Source of the DNA: Nocardioides sp. YIM 152315
GTDB taxonomy: Bacteria > Actinomycetota > Actinomycetes > Propionibacteriales > Nocardioidaceae
Direction: 5' to 3'
Assembly (NCBI RefSeq): GCF_029210375.1
Contig: NZ_JARGER010000049.1
Span: 1-39,766, forward strand
Length of the DNA stretch: 39,766 nt
In this document: in pieces, positions 18,304-26,966 of the stretch
Layout: every line of letters starts with the position of its first letter
How positions within the stretch are numbered: the first letter of the stretch is position 1
Notes under the pieces: model-generated
Databases searched by the model: none
What the model saw: only the letters and a program-made list of their open reading frames with translations
Told to the model about the DNA's origin: nothing
Program-made: the position numbers and the translations under genes

Positions 18304-20463
18304 TCAGACCTCGCGGAAGACGACGACGGTGCGTCGCCCGAGGGCGAGCCGGTCGCCGGCCTTGATCTGGGTGCCGACGGGGAGGCGGAAGTCGGTGGAG
18401 AGCACGACCTCACCGGCCTGCACCCAGTCGTTCTCGGGGATCGTGAGGCGCTGGGGCAGCCAGTCGGAGTTGAACCAGAGCATGAAGGACTTGTCGGCCT
18501 GCTGCTCGCCGCGCGGGCCGGGGGAGCGCAGGGGCGCGCCCGAGACGAACATGCCGACCGCGCGCAGGTTGGGGTCGTGCCAGTCGTCGCCGGTCATCTC
18601 CCGGCCCGACGGGTGCAGCCACGCGAGGTCCTTCGGGCCGCCGCGGATCGTGGGCCGTCCCTCGAACCAGTGCCGCTGCCGCAGCGCCGGGTGCTCGCGG
18701 CGCAGGCGTAGGGCGGTCTTGGTGATCTCGTAGACGTCGAGCCAGGCGTCGTCAGGGCGCCAGTCGATCCAGGAGGTCTCGTTGTCCTGCGCGTAGGCGT
18801 TGTTGTTGCCGCGCTGGGTGCGGCCGCGCTCGTCGCCCGCGGTGATCATCGGGACGCCGTTCGACAGGCACAGGGTCGCCATCATGTTGGCCGTCTGCCG
18901 ACGCCGTACGCCGAGGAGCGCCGGATCGTCGGTCTCTCCCTCTGCGCCGTGGTTCCACGCACGGTTGTTGTCGGTGCCGTCGCGGTTGTCCTCGCCGTTC
19001 GCCTCGTTGTGCTTCTGCTCGTAGGACACCAGGTCGCGCACCGTGAACCCGTCGTGCGCGGTGACGAAGTTGATCGAGGCGTACGGCGAGCGCCCGTCGT
19101 CCAGGTAGAGGTCGGACGAGCCGGCGAGCCGGGTCGCGACCGTGCGGATGCCGGGGGAGTGGTTGCGCCAGAAGTCTCGGATCTCGTCGCGGTACTGGTC
19201 GTTCCACTCGACCCACGGCGGCGGGAACTCGCCGACGCGGTAGCCGTCCATCGAGGCGTCCCACGGCTCGGCGATCAGCTTCGCGTGGCGCAGCACGGGG
19301 TCCTGGCCGATCGCCATCAGCAGGTGGTTGTCCATGTCGACCCGGTGGTGCACCCGGGTCAGCGCCGACATCAGGTCGAAGCGGAAGCCGTCGACGTGCA
19401 TCTCGGTGACCCAGTAGCGCAGCGAGTCGAGGATCAGCCGCAGCGCGTAGCGGTTCGACGCGTCGACGGTGTTGCCGCAGCCGGTCACGTCCCAGTAGGT
19501 GTCCTGGAAAGGCGCGCCCGGGCCGCTCTCGCCGGTGCGGCAGTAGAACCGGTCGTCGAGCCCCCGGAAGGACAGCGTCGGGCCGAGCGGACCCGCCTCG
19601 GCGGTGTGGTTGTAGACCACGTCGAGGATCACCTCGAGACCGGCCTCGTGGAACGACCTCACCATCTGCTTGAACTCGGTGACCTGCTGACCCCGGTCGC
19701 CCGAGGCGGAGTAGGCGTGGTGCGGGGCGAAGAAGCCGATTGAGTTGTAGCCCCAGTAGTTGGTCAGGCCGCGCTCGGTCACCGACGGCTCGGACACGAA
19801 CTGGTGCACCGGCAGCAGCTCAACCGCGGTGACGCCGAGGTCCTTGAGGTAGTCGGTGACCGCCGGGGTCGCGAGCCCGGCGTACGTCCCGCGCAGCTCC
19901 TCCGGCACCCGGTCGTGCAGCTTGGTCATCCCCTTGACGTGCATCTCGTAGATCACGCTGTCGCGCCAGCGGTAGCGCAAGGGCTTGTCGTCGCCCCAGT
20001 CGAAGCGGTCGTCGACGACGACGCTGCGCTGCACGTACGGCGCGGAGTCGTGGGTGTCCATCGCCGAGGGGTCGCCCAGGACGTAGCCGAAGATCGCGGG
20101 GTCGACGGTCAGGTCGCCGGAGACGGCGCGGCCGAACGGGTCGAGCAGCAGCTTGTTGGGGTTGAAGCGCATCCCCTGCTCGGGCTCCCACGGCCCGGCG
20201 ACCCGGTAGCCGTAGCGCGTGCCCGGCGTCACCGCGGGGATCGCGCCGTGCCAGATGCCGAGTGCCTGCTCGGTGAGCCGGTGCCGCTGCTCGCCGCCCT
20301 CGTCGTCGAAGAGGCAGACCCAGGCGGCGGTGGCGCGCGGCGCGTACACCGCGAAGTTGGTCGACTCCTCGGACCAGGTCGACCCGAGGGGCCAGTTGCG
20401 GCCGGGCCACACCGGGGCGCGCTCGCCGCGACTCCTCCACAGTCCTGGGGTCACCCGCACCAT
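18304..20463 (-). CDS. glgX: Glycogen debranching enzyme (GlgX/TreX type)
   Basis: 719-aa GH13_11 isoamylase-type enzyme that cleaves alpha-1,6 branches. N-terminal CBM48 (VWPGRNWPLGSTWSEESTNF), then the barrel with nucleophile Asp363 (VDGFRFDLMSAL), Glu399 (LIAEPWDAS) and Asp471 (FVTAHDGFTV); GDERGRTQRGNNNAYAQDN is a family hallmark. Start ATG 20463 (MVRVTPGLW) is chosen; GTG 20481 would add six residues, and neither has a clear Shine-Dalgarno. It converges on glgP across a long hairpin and is divergent from the enoyl-CoA hydratase gene. It probably trims limit dextrins left by GlgP. Confidence 0.94.
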   Translation of the reverse strand: MVRVTPGLWRSRGERAPVWPGRNWPLGSTWSEESTNFAVYAPRATAAWVCLFDDEGGEQRHRLTEQALGIWHGAIPAVTPGTRYGYRVAGPWEPEQGMRFNPNKLLLDPFGRAVSGDLTVDPAIFGYVLGDPSAMDTHDSAPYVQRSVVVDDRFDWGDDKPLRYRWRDSVIYEMHVKGMTKLHDRVPEELRGTYAGLATPAVTDYLKDLGVTAVELLPVHQFVSEPSVTERGLTNYWGYNSIGFFAPHHAYSASGDRGQQVTEFKQMVRSFHEAGLEVILDVVYNHTAEAGPLGPTLSFRGLDDRFYCRTGESGPGAPFQDTYWDVTGCGNTVDASNRYALRLILDSLRYWVTEMHVDGFRFDLMSALTRVHHRVDMDNHLLMAIGQDPVLRHAKLIAEPWDASMDGYRVGEFPPPWVEWNDQYRDEIRDFWRNHSPGIRTVATRLAGSSDLYLDDGRSPYASINFVTAHDGFTVRDLVSYEQKHNEANGEDNRDGTDNNRAWNHGAEGETDDPALLGVRRRQTANMMATLCLSNGVPMITAGDERGRTQRGNNNAYAQDNETSWIDWRPDDAWLDVYEITKTALRLRREHPALRQRHWFEGRPTIRGGPKDLAWLHPSGREMTGDDWHDPNLRAVGMFVSGAPLRSPGPRGEQQADKSFMLWFNSDWLPQRLTIPENDWVQAGEVVLSTDFRLPVGTQIKAGDRLALGRRTVVVFREV

Positions 20464-20534
20464 TCTTGCCGATGACGGCACAATGCCCGAGACCGGATGT
20501 CGACAGGACCGCGAGCAGAGAGGCGAGGTGCGTG

Positions 20535-21323
20535 ATGGGCGAGTTCGTACGACTGGAGGTTGCCGACGGGGTCGGGACGATCCGGCTGGACCGGCCGAAG
20601 ATGAACGCCCTCAACGTGCAGGTGCAGGAGGAGATCCGGGCCGCCGCGCTGGAGGCGACCGAGCGCGACGACGTCAAGGCGGTCGTGCTGTACGGCGGGG
20701 AGCGGGTCTTCGCCGCGGGTGCGGACATCAAGGAGATGGCCGACATGGGCTACACCGACATGGTCAAGCGCTCCGGTGCCCTCCAGTCCTCCTTCTCGGC
20801 CGTCGCGCGGATCCCGAAGCCGGTCGTTGCCGCGGTCACCGGCTACGCGCTCGGTGGCGGCTGCGAGCTGGCGCTGTGCGCCGACGTGCGCTTCGCGGCC
20901 GAGGACGCCGTGCTCGGCCAGCCCGAGATCCTGCTCGGCATCATCCCCGGCGCCGGCGGGACCCAGCGGCTGACCCGCCTGGTCGGGCCGAGCAGGGCCA
21001 AGGACCTGGTCTTCACCGGCCGCTTCGTCAAGGCCGACGAGGCGCTCGCCATCGGTCTGGTCGACCGCGTGGTGGCCGCCGACGCCGACCGCACCGTGTA
21101 CGACGAGGCCGTCGCGTGGGCGAAGCAGTTCGCGGGCGCCGCGTCGTACGCCGTCCGTGCGGCCAAGGAGAGCATCGACCGCGGGCTCGAGGTCGACCTC
21201 GAGACGGGGCTCGAGATCGAGCGCCAGCAGTTCGCGGCGCTGTTCGCGACCGAGGACCGGACGATCGGCATGGCCTCCTTCGTGGAGAGCGGCCCCGGGA
21301 AGGCGTCGTTCGTCGGTCGCTGA
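20535..21323 (+). CDS. Enoyl-CoA hydratase (crotonase family)
   Basis: 262 aa, hydrating trans-2-enoyl-CoA in fatty-acid beta-oxidation. Both catalytic glutamates are present: Glu111 (GGGCELALCADVRFA) and Glu131 (GQPEILLGIIPGAGGTQRL), 20 residues apart as in the rat mitochondrial enzyme (144/164). FAAGADIKEM supplies the oxyanion-hole region. Start ATG 20535 has a GAGGCGAGG Shine-Dalgarno; the longer frame from 20466 is unlikely. It resembles EchA8-type short-chain hydratases of actinobacteria. Its electron-transfer partners etfBA lie 0.6 kb downstream. Confidence 0.92.
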   Translation: MGEFVRLEVADGVGTIRLDRPKMNALNVQVQEEIRAAALEATERDDVKAVVLYGGERVFAAGADIKEMADMGYTDMVKRSGALQSSFSAVARIPKPVVAAVTGYALGGGCELALCADVRFAAEDAVLGQPEILLGIIPGAGGTQRLTRLVGPSRAKDLVFTGRFVKADEALAIGLVDRVVAADADRTVYDEAVAWAKQFAGAASYAVRAAKESIDRGLEVDLETGLEIERQQFAALFATEDRTIGMASFVESGPGKASFVGR

Positions 21324-21437
21324 CGCGGCGCGGTTCGGCATACTCTCGGTTTGCAGTGCGTCCCGGATGGGGATGGTCGCCCCGAACGAGCGGGCAGGCA
21401 CGTGCCCGGCGAGGACGACCAGGACAGGGTGAGGCAG

Positions 21438-21779
21438 GTGGCGACGAGGGTGGCCGAGCGGCAGAAGACCAGCAGTGGCCTCGCGATGGTGCGGACCCGG
21501 CTGGCTCAGGTGGTCTGGCTGGTCGCGGTGGTCTGCGCGCTCTTCCTCGCGACCGGCGCTCTCCTGATCGCGCTCGACGCCAACCAGGACAACGCGCTGG
21601 TCTCGTTCGTCCTCGACACCGCCGACAGGATCGACCTCGGCGTGTTCTCGCGCGACAACGGCATCTTCACCTTCGAGGGCAAGGACGCCGCGACGAAGAG
21701 CGCGCTGGCCAACTGGGGCCTCGGCGCCGTCGCCTACCTGATCGTCGGCCGCATCGTGGAGCGGATCGTCCGGCCCTGA
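21438..21779 (+). CDS. Small two-helix membrane protein of unknown function
   Basis: 113 aa with start GTG 21438 (GTG 21429 is an alternative); AGGG lies just upstream. One strong transmembrane segment (LAQVVWLVAVVCALFLATGA, about residues 20-45), an external or periplasmic stretch with DNGIFTFEGKDAATKSALANW, then a second hydrophobic helix (LGAVAYLIVGRIVERIV). I do not recognise the family. A possible -10 (TACTCT, 21341-21346) lies about 90 nt upstream, so it may have its own promoter rather than being read from the hydratase gene. Confidence 0.6.
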   Translation: MATRVAERQKTSSGLAMVRTRLAQVVWLVAVVCALFLATGALLIALDANQDNALVSFVLDTADRIDLGVFSRDNGIFTFEGKDAATKSALANWGLGAVAYLIVGRIVERIVRP

Positions 21780-21930
21780 GCGGTCCCGCTGGCCGGGACC
21801 CGAGCGTCACGGCGGCGCTGTGACGTATCCGACCCCGCTGCCAGTTTCGGCGGTTCATACGCGACGGTAGCCTCACGACCACATCCCTGGATTGAGGCAG
21901 GTCGCACCGCGGCGCCTCGAAATCGGACAC

Positions 21931-21957
21931 AGGAGGGGCCGGTCCGGCCACACCACC
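21931..21957 (+). promoter_or_regulatory. etfB ribosome-binding site set apart by a small hairpin
   Basis: A strong AGGAGG (21931-21936) lies 21 nt from the ATG, too far for normal initiation. Between them GGCC (21937-21940) and GGCC (21946-21949) can pair around a 5-nt loop; folding that hairpin brings the Shine-Dalgarno to about 8 nt effective spacing. Confidence 0.4.
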
Positions 21958-22746
21958 ATGAACATTGTCGTCTGTGTGAAGTATGTCCCCGACGCCACTG
22001 CCGACCGGCAGTTCGAGTCGGACAACACCGTGGACCGCGTCGGTGTCGACGGTCTGCTGTCGGAACTCGACGAGTACGCCGTGGAGCAGGCGCTCCAGCT
22101 GAAGGAGAAGGCCGGGGACGACGCCGAGGTCACGGCGCTGTGCATCGGCCCCGAGAAGGCCGTCGACGCGGTGCGCAAGGCGCTGCAGATGGGTGCCGAC
22201 AAGGGCGTCCACGTGAGCGACGACGCGATCGCGGGCTCCGACTACGTCGCCACGTCGCTGGTGCTCGCGAAGGCGATCGAGAAGATCGGTGCGCCGGACG
22301 TCGTCATGTGCGGCATGGCGTCGACCGACGCCTCCGGCGGTGTGGTGCCGGCGATGCTGGCCGAGCGCCTCGACCTCCCGCAGGTCACGCTCGCCTCGGT
22401 CGTCGAGACGCAGGGTGACCAGGTCCGCATCAAGCGTGACGGTGACACCGCGACCGAGGTGGTCGGCGCCACGATGCCGCTGGTGCTCTCGGTGACCGAC
22501 CAGTCGGGCGAGGCGCGCTACCCGTCGTTCAAGGGCATCATGGCCGCGAAGAAGAAGCCGCTGGAGTCCTGGTCGCTCGCCGACATCGGCGTGGACGCCA
22601 GCCAGGTCGGCCTCGACGCCGCGTGGACCACCGTCGAGGAGACCACGGCCCGCCCGCCGCGCACCGCCGGCGAGATCGTCAAGGACGAGGACGGCTCGGG
22701 CGCCACGGCGCTGGTCGAGTTCCTCGCCTCGAAGAAGTTCATCTGA
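21958..22746 (+). CDS. etfB: Electron transfer flavoprotein subunit beta
   Basis: 262 aa; binds AMP and with EtfA carries electrons from acyl-CoA dehydrogenases to ETF:quinone oxidoreductase. MNIVVCVKYVPDATADRQF is the standard EtfB N-terminus and fixes the start at 21958; CGMASTDASGGVVPAMLAE and YPSFKGIMAAKKKPLE are family signatures. etfA follows after 11 nt. The acyl-CoA dehydrogenase at 27.9 kb and the hydratase at 20.5 kb are possible users. Translation may depend on a hairpin that shortens the distance to its Shine-Dalgarno. Confidence 0.96.
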   Translation: MNIVVCVKYVPDATADRQFESDNTVDRVGVDGLLSELDEYAVEQALQLKEKAGDDAEVTALCIGPEKAVDAVRKALQMGADKGVHVSDDAIAGSDYVATSLVLAKAIEKIGAPDVVMCGMASTDASGGVVPAMLAERLDLPQVTLASVVETQGDQVRIKRDGDTATEVVGATMPLVLSVTDQSGEARYPSFKGIMAAKKKPLESWSLADIGVDASQVGLDAAWTTVEETTARPPRTAGEIVKDEDGSGATALVEFLASKKFI

Positions 22747-22757
22747 GGAGCTGCCCG

Positions 22758-23723
22758 ATGTCTGAAGTTCTCGTTCTCATCGACCACGTCGACGGCGCGG
22801 TGCGCAAGCCGACGTACGAGCTCCTCACCATCGCGCGCCGCCTCGGCGAGCCCTCCGCGGTCTTCATCGGCCCGGCCGACAAGGCCGACGAGGTGACGGA
22901 GAAGGTCAAGAAGTACGGCGCCGCCAAGGTCTACGTCGTCGACGACGCGCAGATCAAGGGCTACCTGGTGGCCCCCAAGGCCGAGGCCCTGCAGCAGATC
23001 GCCGGCCAGGCGCTCAGCAATGACGGGCTGGCGGCCATCCTGATCCCGTCCTCCGCGGAGGGCAAGGAGATCGGCGCCCGTCTCGCGATCAAGCTCGAGT
23101 CGGGCCTGATCACCGACGCCGTCGACGTCCAGGAGGGCGGTGTCGCCACGCAGAGCGTGTTCGCCGGCAACTACACGCTGACCGGCAAGGTCACCAAGGG
23201 CACGCCGATCATCACCGTGAAGCCCAACTCGGCCGCTCCGGAGGAGTCGGAAGGCGCCGGCGCCGTCGAGAACGTCTCCCCGACGGTCTCCGACGCGGCG
23301 AAGAAGGCGCAGGTCGTGGCCTCGCAGCCGCGGAAGGCGACCGGCCGTCCCGAGCTCACCGAGGCCGCGATCGTGGTCTCCGGCGGGCGTGGCACCGGCG
23401 GCAACTTCGAGCCGATCGAGGGTCTGGCCGACTCGCTCGGCGCCGCGGTCGGCGCCTCGCGTGCCGCCGTCGACTCGGGCTGGATGCCGCACAGCTTCCA
23501 GGTCGGCCAGACCGGCAAGACCGTCTCGCCGCAGCTCTACGTCGCCAACGGCATCTCCGGTGCGATCCAGCACCGCGCCGGCATGCAGACCTCGAAGACC
23601 ATCGTGGCCGTCAACAAGGACGAGGAGGCCCCGATCTTCGAGCTCGTCGACTTCGGCGTCGTGGGCGACCTCCACTCGGTCCTCCCGACCGCCACTGAGG
23701 AGATCAACAAGCGCAAGGGCTGA
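22758..23723 (+). CDS. etfA: Electron transfer flavoprotein subunit alpha
   Basis: 321 aa, FAD-binding partner of EtfB. The C-terminal FAD domain is complete: VVSGGRGTGGNFEPIEGLAD, SGWMPHSFQVGQTGKTVSP, LYVANGISGAIQHRAGM and IVAVNKDEEAPIFELVDFG. The start ATG 22758 has GAGGAG about 8 nt upstream, and the gene is cotranscribed with etfB. A strong terminator hairpin follows the stop codon by 9 nt. Confidence 0.96.
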   Translation: MSEVLVLIDHVDGAVRKPTYELLTIARRLGEPSAVFIGPADKADEVTEKVKKYGAAKVYVVDDAQIKGYLVAPKAEALQQIAGQALSNDGLAAILIPSSAEGKEIGARLAIKLESGLITDAVDVQEGGVATQSVFAGNYTLTGKVTKGTPIITVKPNSAAPEESEGAGAVENVSPTVSDAAKKAQVVASQPRKATGRPELTEAAIVVSGGRGTGGNFEPIEGLADSLGAAVGASRAAVDSGWMPHSFQVGQTGKTVSPQLYVANGISGAIQHRAGMQTSKTIVAVNKDEEAPIFELVDFGVVGDLHSVLPTATEEINKRKG

Positions 23724-23732
23724 CCGCCGTCG

Positions 23733-23769
23733 ACGCTGACCCGCCCGGAACTTTCGGGCGGGTCAGCGT
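23733..23769 (+). terminator. etfBA terminator
   Basis: Perfect 15-bp arms at 23733-23747 and 23755-23769 with a 7-nt loop (GAACTTT). It is not followed by a T-run. It separates etfA from proA, which has its own -10 box. Confidence 0.8.
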
Positions 23770-23792
23770 GCATCTCGGGCTCGGCGCGCAAC

Positions 23793-23804
23793 TACGCTCG
23801 CGCC
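23793..23804 (+). promoter_or_regulatory. proA leaderless-type -10 box
   Basis: TACGCT (23793-23798) ends 6 nt before the ATG at 23805; no Shine-Dalgarno is present. Confidence 0.4.
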
Positions 23805-25055
23805 ATGAGCATCCAGCAGGACGTCGTCGCCGTCGCGGAGCTGGCCCGGGCGGCCAGCCACGGCCTCGCGCTCGCGACCCGGGCCGCCAAGGACGTGGCG
23901 CTCGAGGCGATGGCGGGCTCGCTGCTCGCCCACGAGGCCGAGATCCTGGCCGCCAACCGCGAGGACGTCACGCGGGCGGAGGACGGCGGCGCCCCGCCGA
24001 ACATCGTCGACCGGCTCCGCCTCACTCCCGACCGGGTGGCCGGGATGGCCCAGGGCCTGCGCGACGTGGCGGGCCTCCCGGACCCCGTGGGCGAGGTGGT
24101 CCGCGGCAGCACGCTCGCCAACGGGCTCGAGCTGCGCCAGGTGCGGGTGCCCTTCGGCGTGGTCGGGATGATCTACGAGGCTCGCCCCAACGTCACCGCC
24201 GACGCCGCAGGCATCTGCCTGAAGTCGGGCAACGCCGTGCTGCTGCGCGGCAGCTCCAGCGCCCGGTCGAGCAACGCCGCGATCGTCGCCGAGCTCCGCG
24301 AGGCGATCGAGGCGGCCGGGCTCGACCCCGACGTCGTCCAGCTCGTGCCCGGGGACGGCCACGACAGCGTCAAGGCGCTGATGCGCGCCCGCGGCCACGT
24401 CGACGTCCTCATCCCGCGTGGGGGCGCCGGCCTGATCCGGTCGGTCGTCGAGGAGTCGACCGTGCCCGTCATCGAGACCGGCGTCGGCAACTGCCACGTC
24501 TACGTCGACCGTGCGGCCGACCTCGACAAGGCGCTCGCGATCGTGCTCAACGCCAAGACCCACCGCACCAGCGTGTGCAACGCCGCCGAGTCGCTGCTCG
24601 TGCACGCCGACCTTGTCGAGACGTTCGTCCCGCGTGTGGTCGCCGCGCTCCAGGAGGCCGGGGTGACCGTCCACGGCGACCAGGCGTTCCAGGCCCACGA
24701 CGGAGTCGTCGCGGCGACCGACGACGACCATGCCGCGGAGTACCTGTCGCTGGACATCTCCGCCGCCGTCGTCCCCGACCTCGACGCGGCGATCGCCCAC
24801 ATCCGGCGCTTCTCCAGCCAGCACACCGAGGCGATCGTGACCGAGGACGTGGCCGCCGCGCGCCGCTTCGCCGCCGCCGTCGACTCCGCCGCGGTGCTCG
24901 TGAACGCGTCGACGCGCTTCACCGACGGCGGCGAGTTCGGCTTCGGCGCGGAGATCGGGATCAGCACCCAGAAGCTGCACGCGCGCGGGCCGATGGGACT
25001 GCCCGAGATGACGTCGACCAAGTACGTCGTCACCGGCGACGGCCACGTCCGCTGA
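23805..25055 (+). CDS. proA: Glutamate-5-semialdehyde dehydrogenase (gamma-glutamyl phosphate reductase)
   Basis: 416 aa; reduces gamma-glutamyl phosphate with NADPH in the second step of proline synthesis. Catalytic Cys258 lies in KTHRTSVCNAAESLLVH; other signatures are VPFGVVGMIYEARPNVTADA, LIPRGGAGLI and STRFTDGGEFGFGAEIGIST. Full length. The order proA, then nadD and rsfS, is shared by many actinobacteria including mycobacteria; proB is not in this window. Confidence 0.96.
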   Translation: MSIQQDVVAVAELARAASHGLALATRAAKDVALEAMAGSLLAHEAEILAANREDVTRAEDGGAPPNIVDRLRLTPDRVAGMAQGLRDVAGLPDPVGEVVRGSTLANGLELRQVRVPFGVVGMIYEARPNVTADAAGICLKSGNAVLLRGSSSARSSNAAIVAELREAIEAAGLDPDVVQLVPGDGHDSVKALMRARGHVDVLIPRGGAGLIRSVVEESTVPVIETGVGNCHVYVDRAADLDKALAIVLNAKTHRTSVCNAAESLLVHADLVETFVPRVVAALQEAGVTVHGDQAFQAHDGVVAATDDDHAAEYLSLDISAAVVPDLDAAIAHIRRFSSQHTEAIVTEDVAAARRFAAAVDSAAVLVNASTRFTDGGEFGFGAEIGISTQKLHARGPMGLPEMTSTKYVVTGDGHVR

Positions 25056-25084
25056 CCGCTCCGCCGGCCGTCGAGGGGGACCGG

Positions 25085-25097
25085 TAGGCTGTCGCCC
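25085..25097 (+). promoter_or_regulatory. Leaderless-type -10 box before the 50-aa gene
   Basis: TAGGCT (25085-25090) ends 7 nt before the ATG at 25098; no Shine-Dalgarno is seen. Confidence 0.4.
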
Positions 25098-25250
25098 ATG
25101 CTGAACCCGTACGTCGTCGCCCTCGCCGCGGAGGAGCACGTCAACGAGAACGTGCCCAACGAGTGGCTCGTCGGTGGCGTGACCCTCGCCATCCTGCTCG
25201 CGATGCTGCTCGCGCTGCTGATCTTCGGCGCCGGACGAGAGCACAGCTGA
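25098..25250 (+). CDS. 50-aa single-pass membrane protein
   Basis: A short gene easily missed by annotation. It begins MLNPYVVALA, has a polar stretch (EEHVNENVPNEW) and then one clear transmembrane helix (VGGVTLAILLAMLLALLIFG), ending GAGREHS. Codon positions show normal GC3 bias, a -10 box sits 7 nt upstream, and it fits neatly between proA and nadD. I believe similar small membrane proteins occur at this place in other actinobacteria, but that is from memory. Function is unknown. Confidence 0.65.
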   Translation: MLNPYVVALAAEEHVNENVPNEWLVGGVTLAILLAMLLALLIFGAGREHS

Positions 25251-25282
25251 CGACCGGCCCGCAGACCGACCCGACCTCCCAC

Positions 25283-25885
25283 GTGCGCCGCCGCGTGGGG
25301 GTGATGGGCGGCACGTTCGACCCGATCCACCACGGGCACCTCGTGGCCGCGTCGGAGGTGCAGGCGTGGTTCGACCTCGACGAGGTCGTCTTCGTGCCGA
25401 CCGGTGACCCGTGGCAGAAGTCCGACCGGGTCGTCACGCGGGCCGAGCACCGCTACCTGATGACGGTGATCGCGACGGCGTCCAACCCGCGGTTCACCGT
25501 CTCCCGGGTCGACATCGACCGGCACGGGCCGACGTACACCATCGACACGCTGCGCGACCTGCGCGCGCAGCTGCCGGAGGTCGACCTCTACTTCATCACC
25601 GGCGCCGACGCCCTGGCCGAGATCTTCACCTGGCGCGACGCCGGCGAGCTGTTCGAGCTCGCCCAGTTCGTGGGCTGCACGCGGCCCGGCTACACCATGG
25701 ACGCCGAGACCCTGACCAAGATCCCTGCCGACCGGGTCACGATGGTCGAGATCCCCGCGCTCGCGATCTCCTCCACCGAGTGCCGCGACCGGACGCGGCG
25801 CGGCGAGCCGGTCTGGTACCTCGTGCCCGACGGCGTCGTCCAGCACATCGCCAAGCACAACCTGTACCCCAAGGACGAGAGTTGA
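25283..25885 (+). CDS. nadD: Nicotinate-nucleotide adenylyltransferase
   Basis: 200 aa; makes nicotinate adenine dinucleotide from NaMN and ATP in NAD synthesis. GVMGGTFDPIHHGHL carries the HxGH nucleotide-binding motif; VFVPTGDPWQKS and the late ISSTECRDR segment (ISSTxxR signature) complete the site. GTG 25283 is chosen as the start; several in-frame GTG/ATG codons (25295, 25301, 25304) are possible, and there is no clear Shine-Dalgarno, so the N-terminus may be off by a few residues. Its stop overlaps the rsfS start (TTGA). Confidence 0.93.
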   Translation: MRRRVGVMGGTFDPIHHGHLVAASEVQAWFDLDEVVFVPTGDPWQKSDRVVTRAEHRYLMTVIATASNPRFTVSRVDIDRHGPTYTIDTLRDLRAQLPEVDLYFITGADALAEIFTWRDAGELFELAQFVGCTRPGYTMDAETLTKIPADRVTMVEIPALAISSTECRDRTRRGEPVWYLVPDGVVQHIAKHNLYPKDES

Positions 25886-26259
25886 CCGCCACCGACCACG
25901 CTCTCGAGCTCGTGCACGCCGCCGCCCGCGCGGCGTCCGACAAGCTCGCCCAGCAGATCGTCGCCTTCGACGTCAGCGACCAGCTCGCGATCACCGACGC
26001 CTTCGTGCTCGCCTCGGCCACCAACGACCGCCAGGTCAAGGCGATCGTCGACGAGGTCGAGGACAAGCTCCGCCAGGTCGGCGCCAAGCCGATCCGCCGC
26101 GAGGGCGAGCGCGACGGACGATGGGTGCTCATCGACTACGGCGAGATCGTCGTGCACATCCAGCACGAGGAGGAGCGCCAGTTCTACGCGCTCGAGCGAC
26201 TCTGGCGCGACTGCCCGACGATCGCGCTGCCCGCCGACGTCGTCTCGCATGAGCGCTGA
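25882..26259 (+). CDS. rsfS: Ribosomal silencing factor
   Basis: 125-aa RsfS/Iojap-family protein that binds ribosomal protein uL14 and blocks subunit joining in starved cells. Landmarks: DVSDQLAITDAFVLASATND, then REGERDGRWVLIDYGEIVVH and a C-terminal YALERLW. The start is TTG 25882, sharing TTGA with the nadD stop, with AAGGA about 8 nt upstream. The usual actinobacterial order nadD-rsfS-phosphatase is kept. Confidence 0.94.
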   Translation: MTATDHALELVHAAARAASDKLAQQIVAFDVSDQLAITDAFVLASATNDRQVKAIVDEVEDKLRQVGAKPIRREGERDGRWVLIDYGEIVVHIQHEEERQFYALERLWRDCPTIALPADVVSHER

Positions 26260-26878
26260 GCGCCCCGCGCCCCGGCGCCTCGTGCTGCTGCGGCACGGCC
26301 GGACCGCCTGGAACGCCGCCCGCCGCGTGCAGGGCCAGCTCGACGTCGAGATCGACGACACCGGGCACCGGCAGGCGGCCGCGGTGGCGCCGGTGGTCGC
26401 CGCGATGGGCCCGGCGGCGCTCTGGTCGTCCGACAGCGCCCGCGCCCGCCAGACCGCGGCGTACGTCGCCAAGGAGACCGGCCTCGACCCGACGTACGAC
26501 GCCCGCCTGCGCGAGTACTTCCTCGGCGAGCGGCAGGGCCTGACCCACGACGAGTACGCCGCGCTCGCGCCCGACGAGTTCGCGGCCTTCCGGGCCGGCG
26601 ACTTCGACGTCGTGCCCGGCGGCGAGACCGCCGCGCAGGTGGCCGGCCGTGTCGTCGCGGCCGTGCGCGACCTGCTCGCCTCGATCGCCCCGGGGGAGGT
26701 CGCCGTCGCGGTGTCCCACGGCGCCGCGATCCGCGACGCCGTACCCGTCCTGCTGGGCTGGCCGGTCACCGAGCGGGCCGCGCTCCACGGCCTGCCGAAC
26801 TGCGGCTGGGCCGAGCTCGACCGGGCCGATGCCGACGGTTCGCTGCGACTGGTCGCCTACGGCCGGACGGTCTCCTGA
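26249..26878 (+). CDS. Histidine phosphatase, probable GpgP-type sugar-3-phosphoglycerate phosphatase
   Basis: 209-aa histidine phosphatase superfamily member. The catalytic His16 is in VLLRHGRTAWN, the second His157 in VSHGAAIRD, with an acidic region (REYFLGERQGL) between. It overlaps rsfS by 11 nt. In Mycobacterium tuberculosis the gene after nadD and rsfS is gpgP (Rv2419c), glucosyl-3-phosphoglycerate phosphatase of methylglucose lipopolysaccharide synthesis. The same position here suggests that role, but paralogous phosphatases are hard to tell apart by sequence alone. Confidence 0.8.
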   Translation: MSAERPAPRRLVLLRHGRTAWNAARRVQGQLDVEIDDTGHRQAAAVAPVVAAMGPAALWSSDSARARQTAAYVAKETGLDPTYDARLREYFLGERQGLTHDEYAALAPDEFAAFRAGDFDVVPGGETAAQVAGRVVAAVRDLLASIAPGEVAVAVSHGAAIRDAVPVLLGWPVTERAALHGLPNCGWAELDRADADGSLRLVAYGRTVS

Positions 26879-26896
26879 CGGCCCGACCACCCCGAT

Positions 26897-26926
26897 TTCG
26901 CATCGCGCGAGTCCGTTGGCTAGTAT
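26897..26926 (+). promoter_or_regulatory. tRNA-Ala promoter
   Basis: TTCGCA (26897-26902) and TAGTAT (26921-26926) are 18 nt apart, about 40 nt upstream of the mature tRNA start. A small dyad, CCCGCA-G-TGCGGG, follows in the leader. Confidence 0.4.
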
Positions 26927-26966
26927 TCCGCGAGTTGTCACCCGCAGTGCGGGGGTAGCAACGTCC

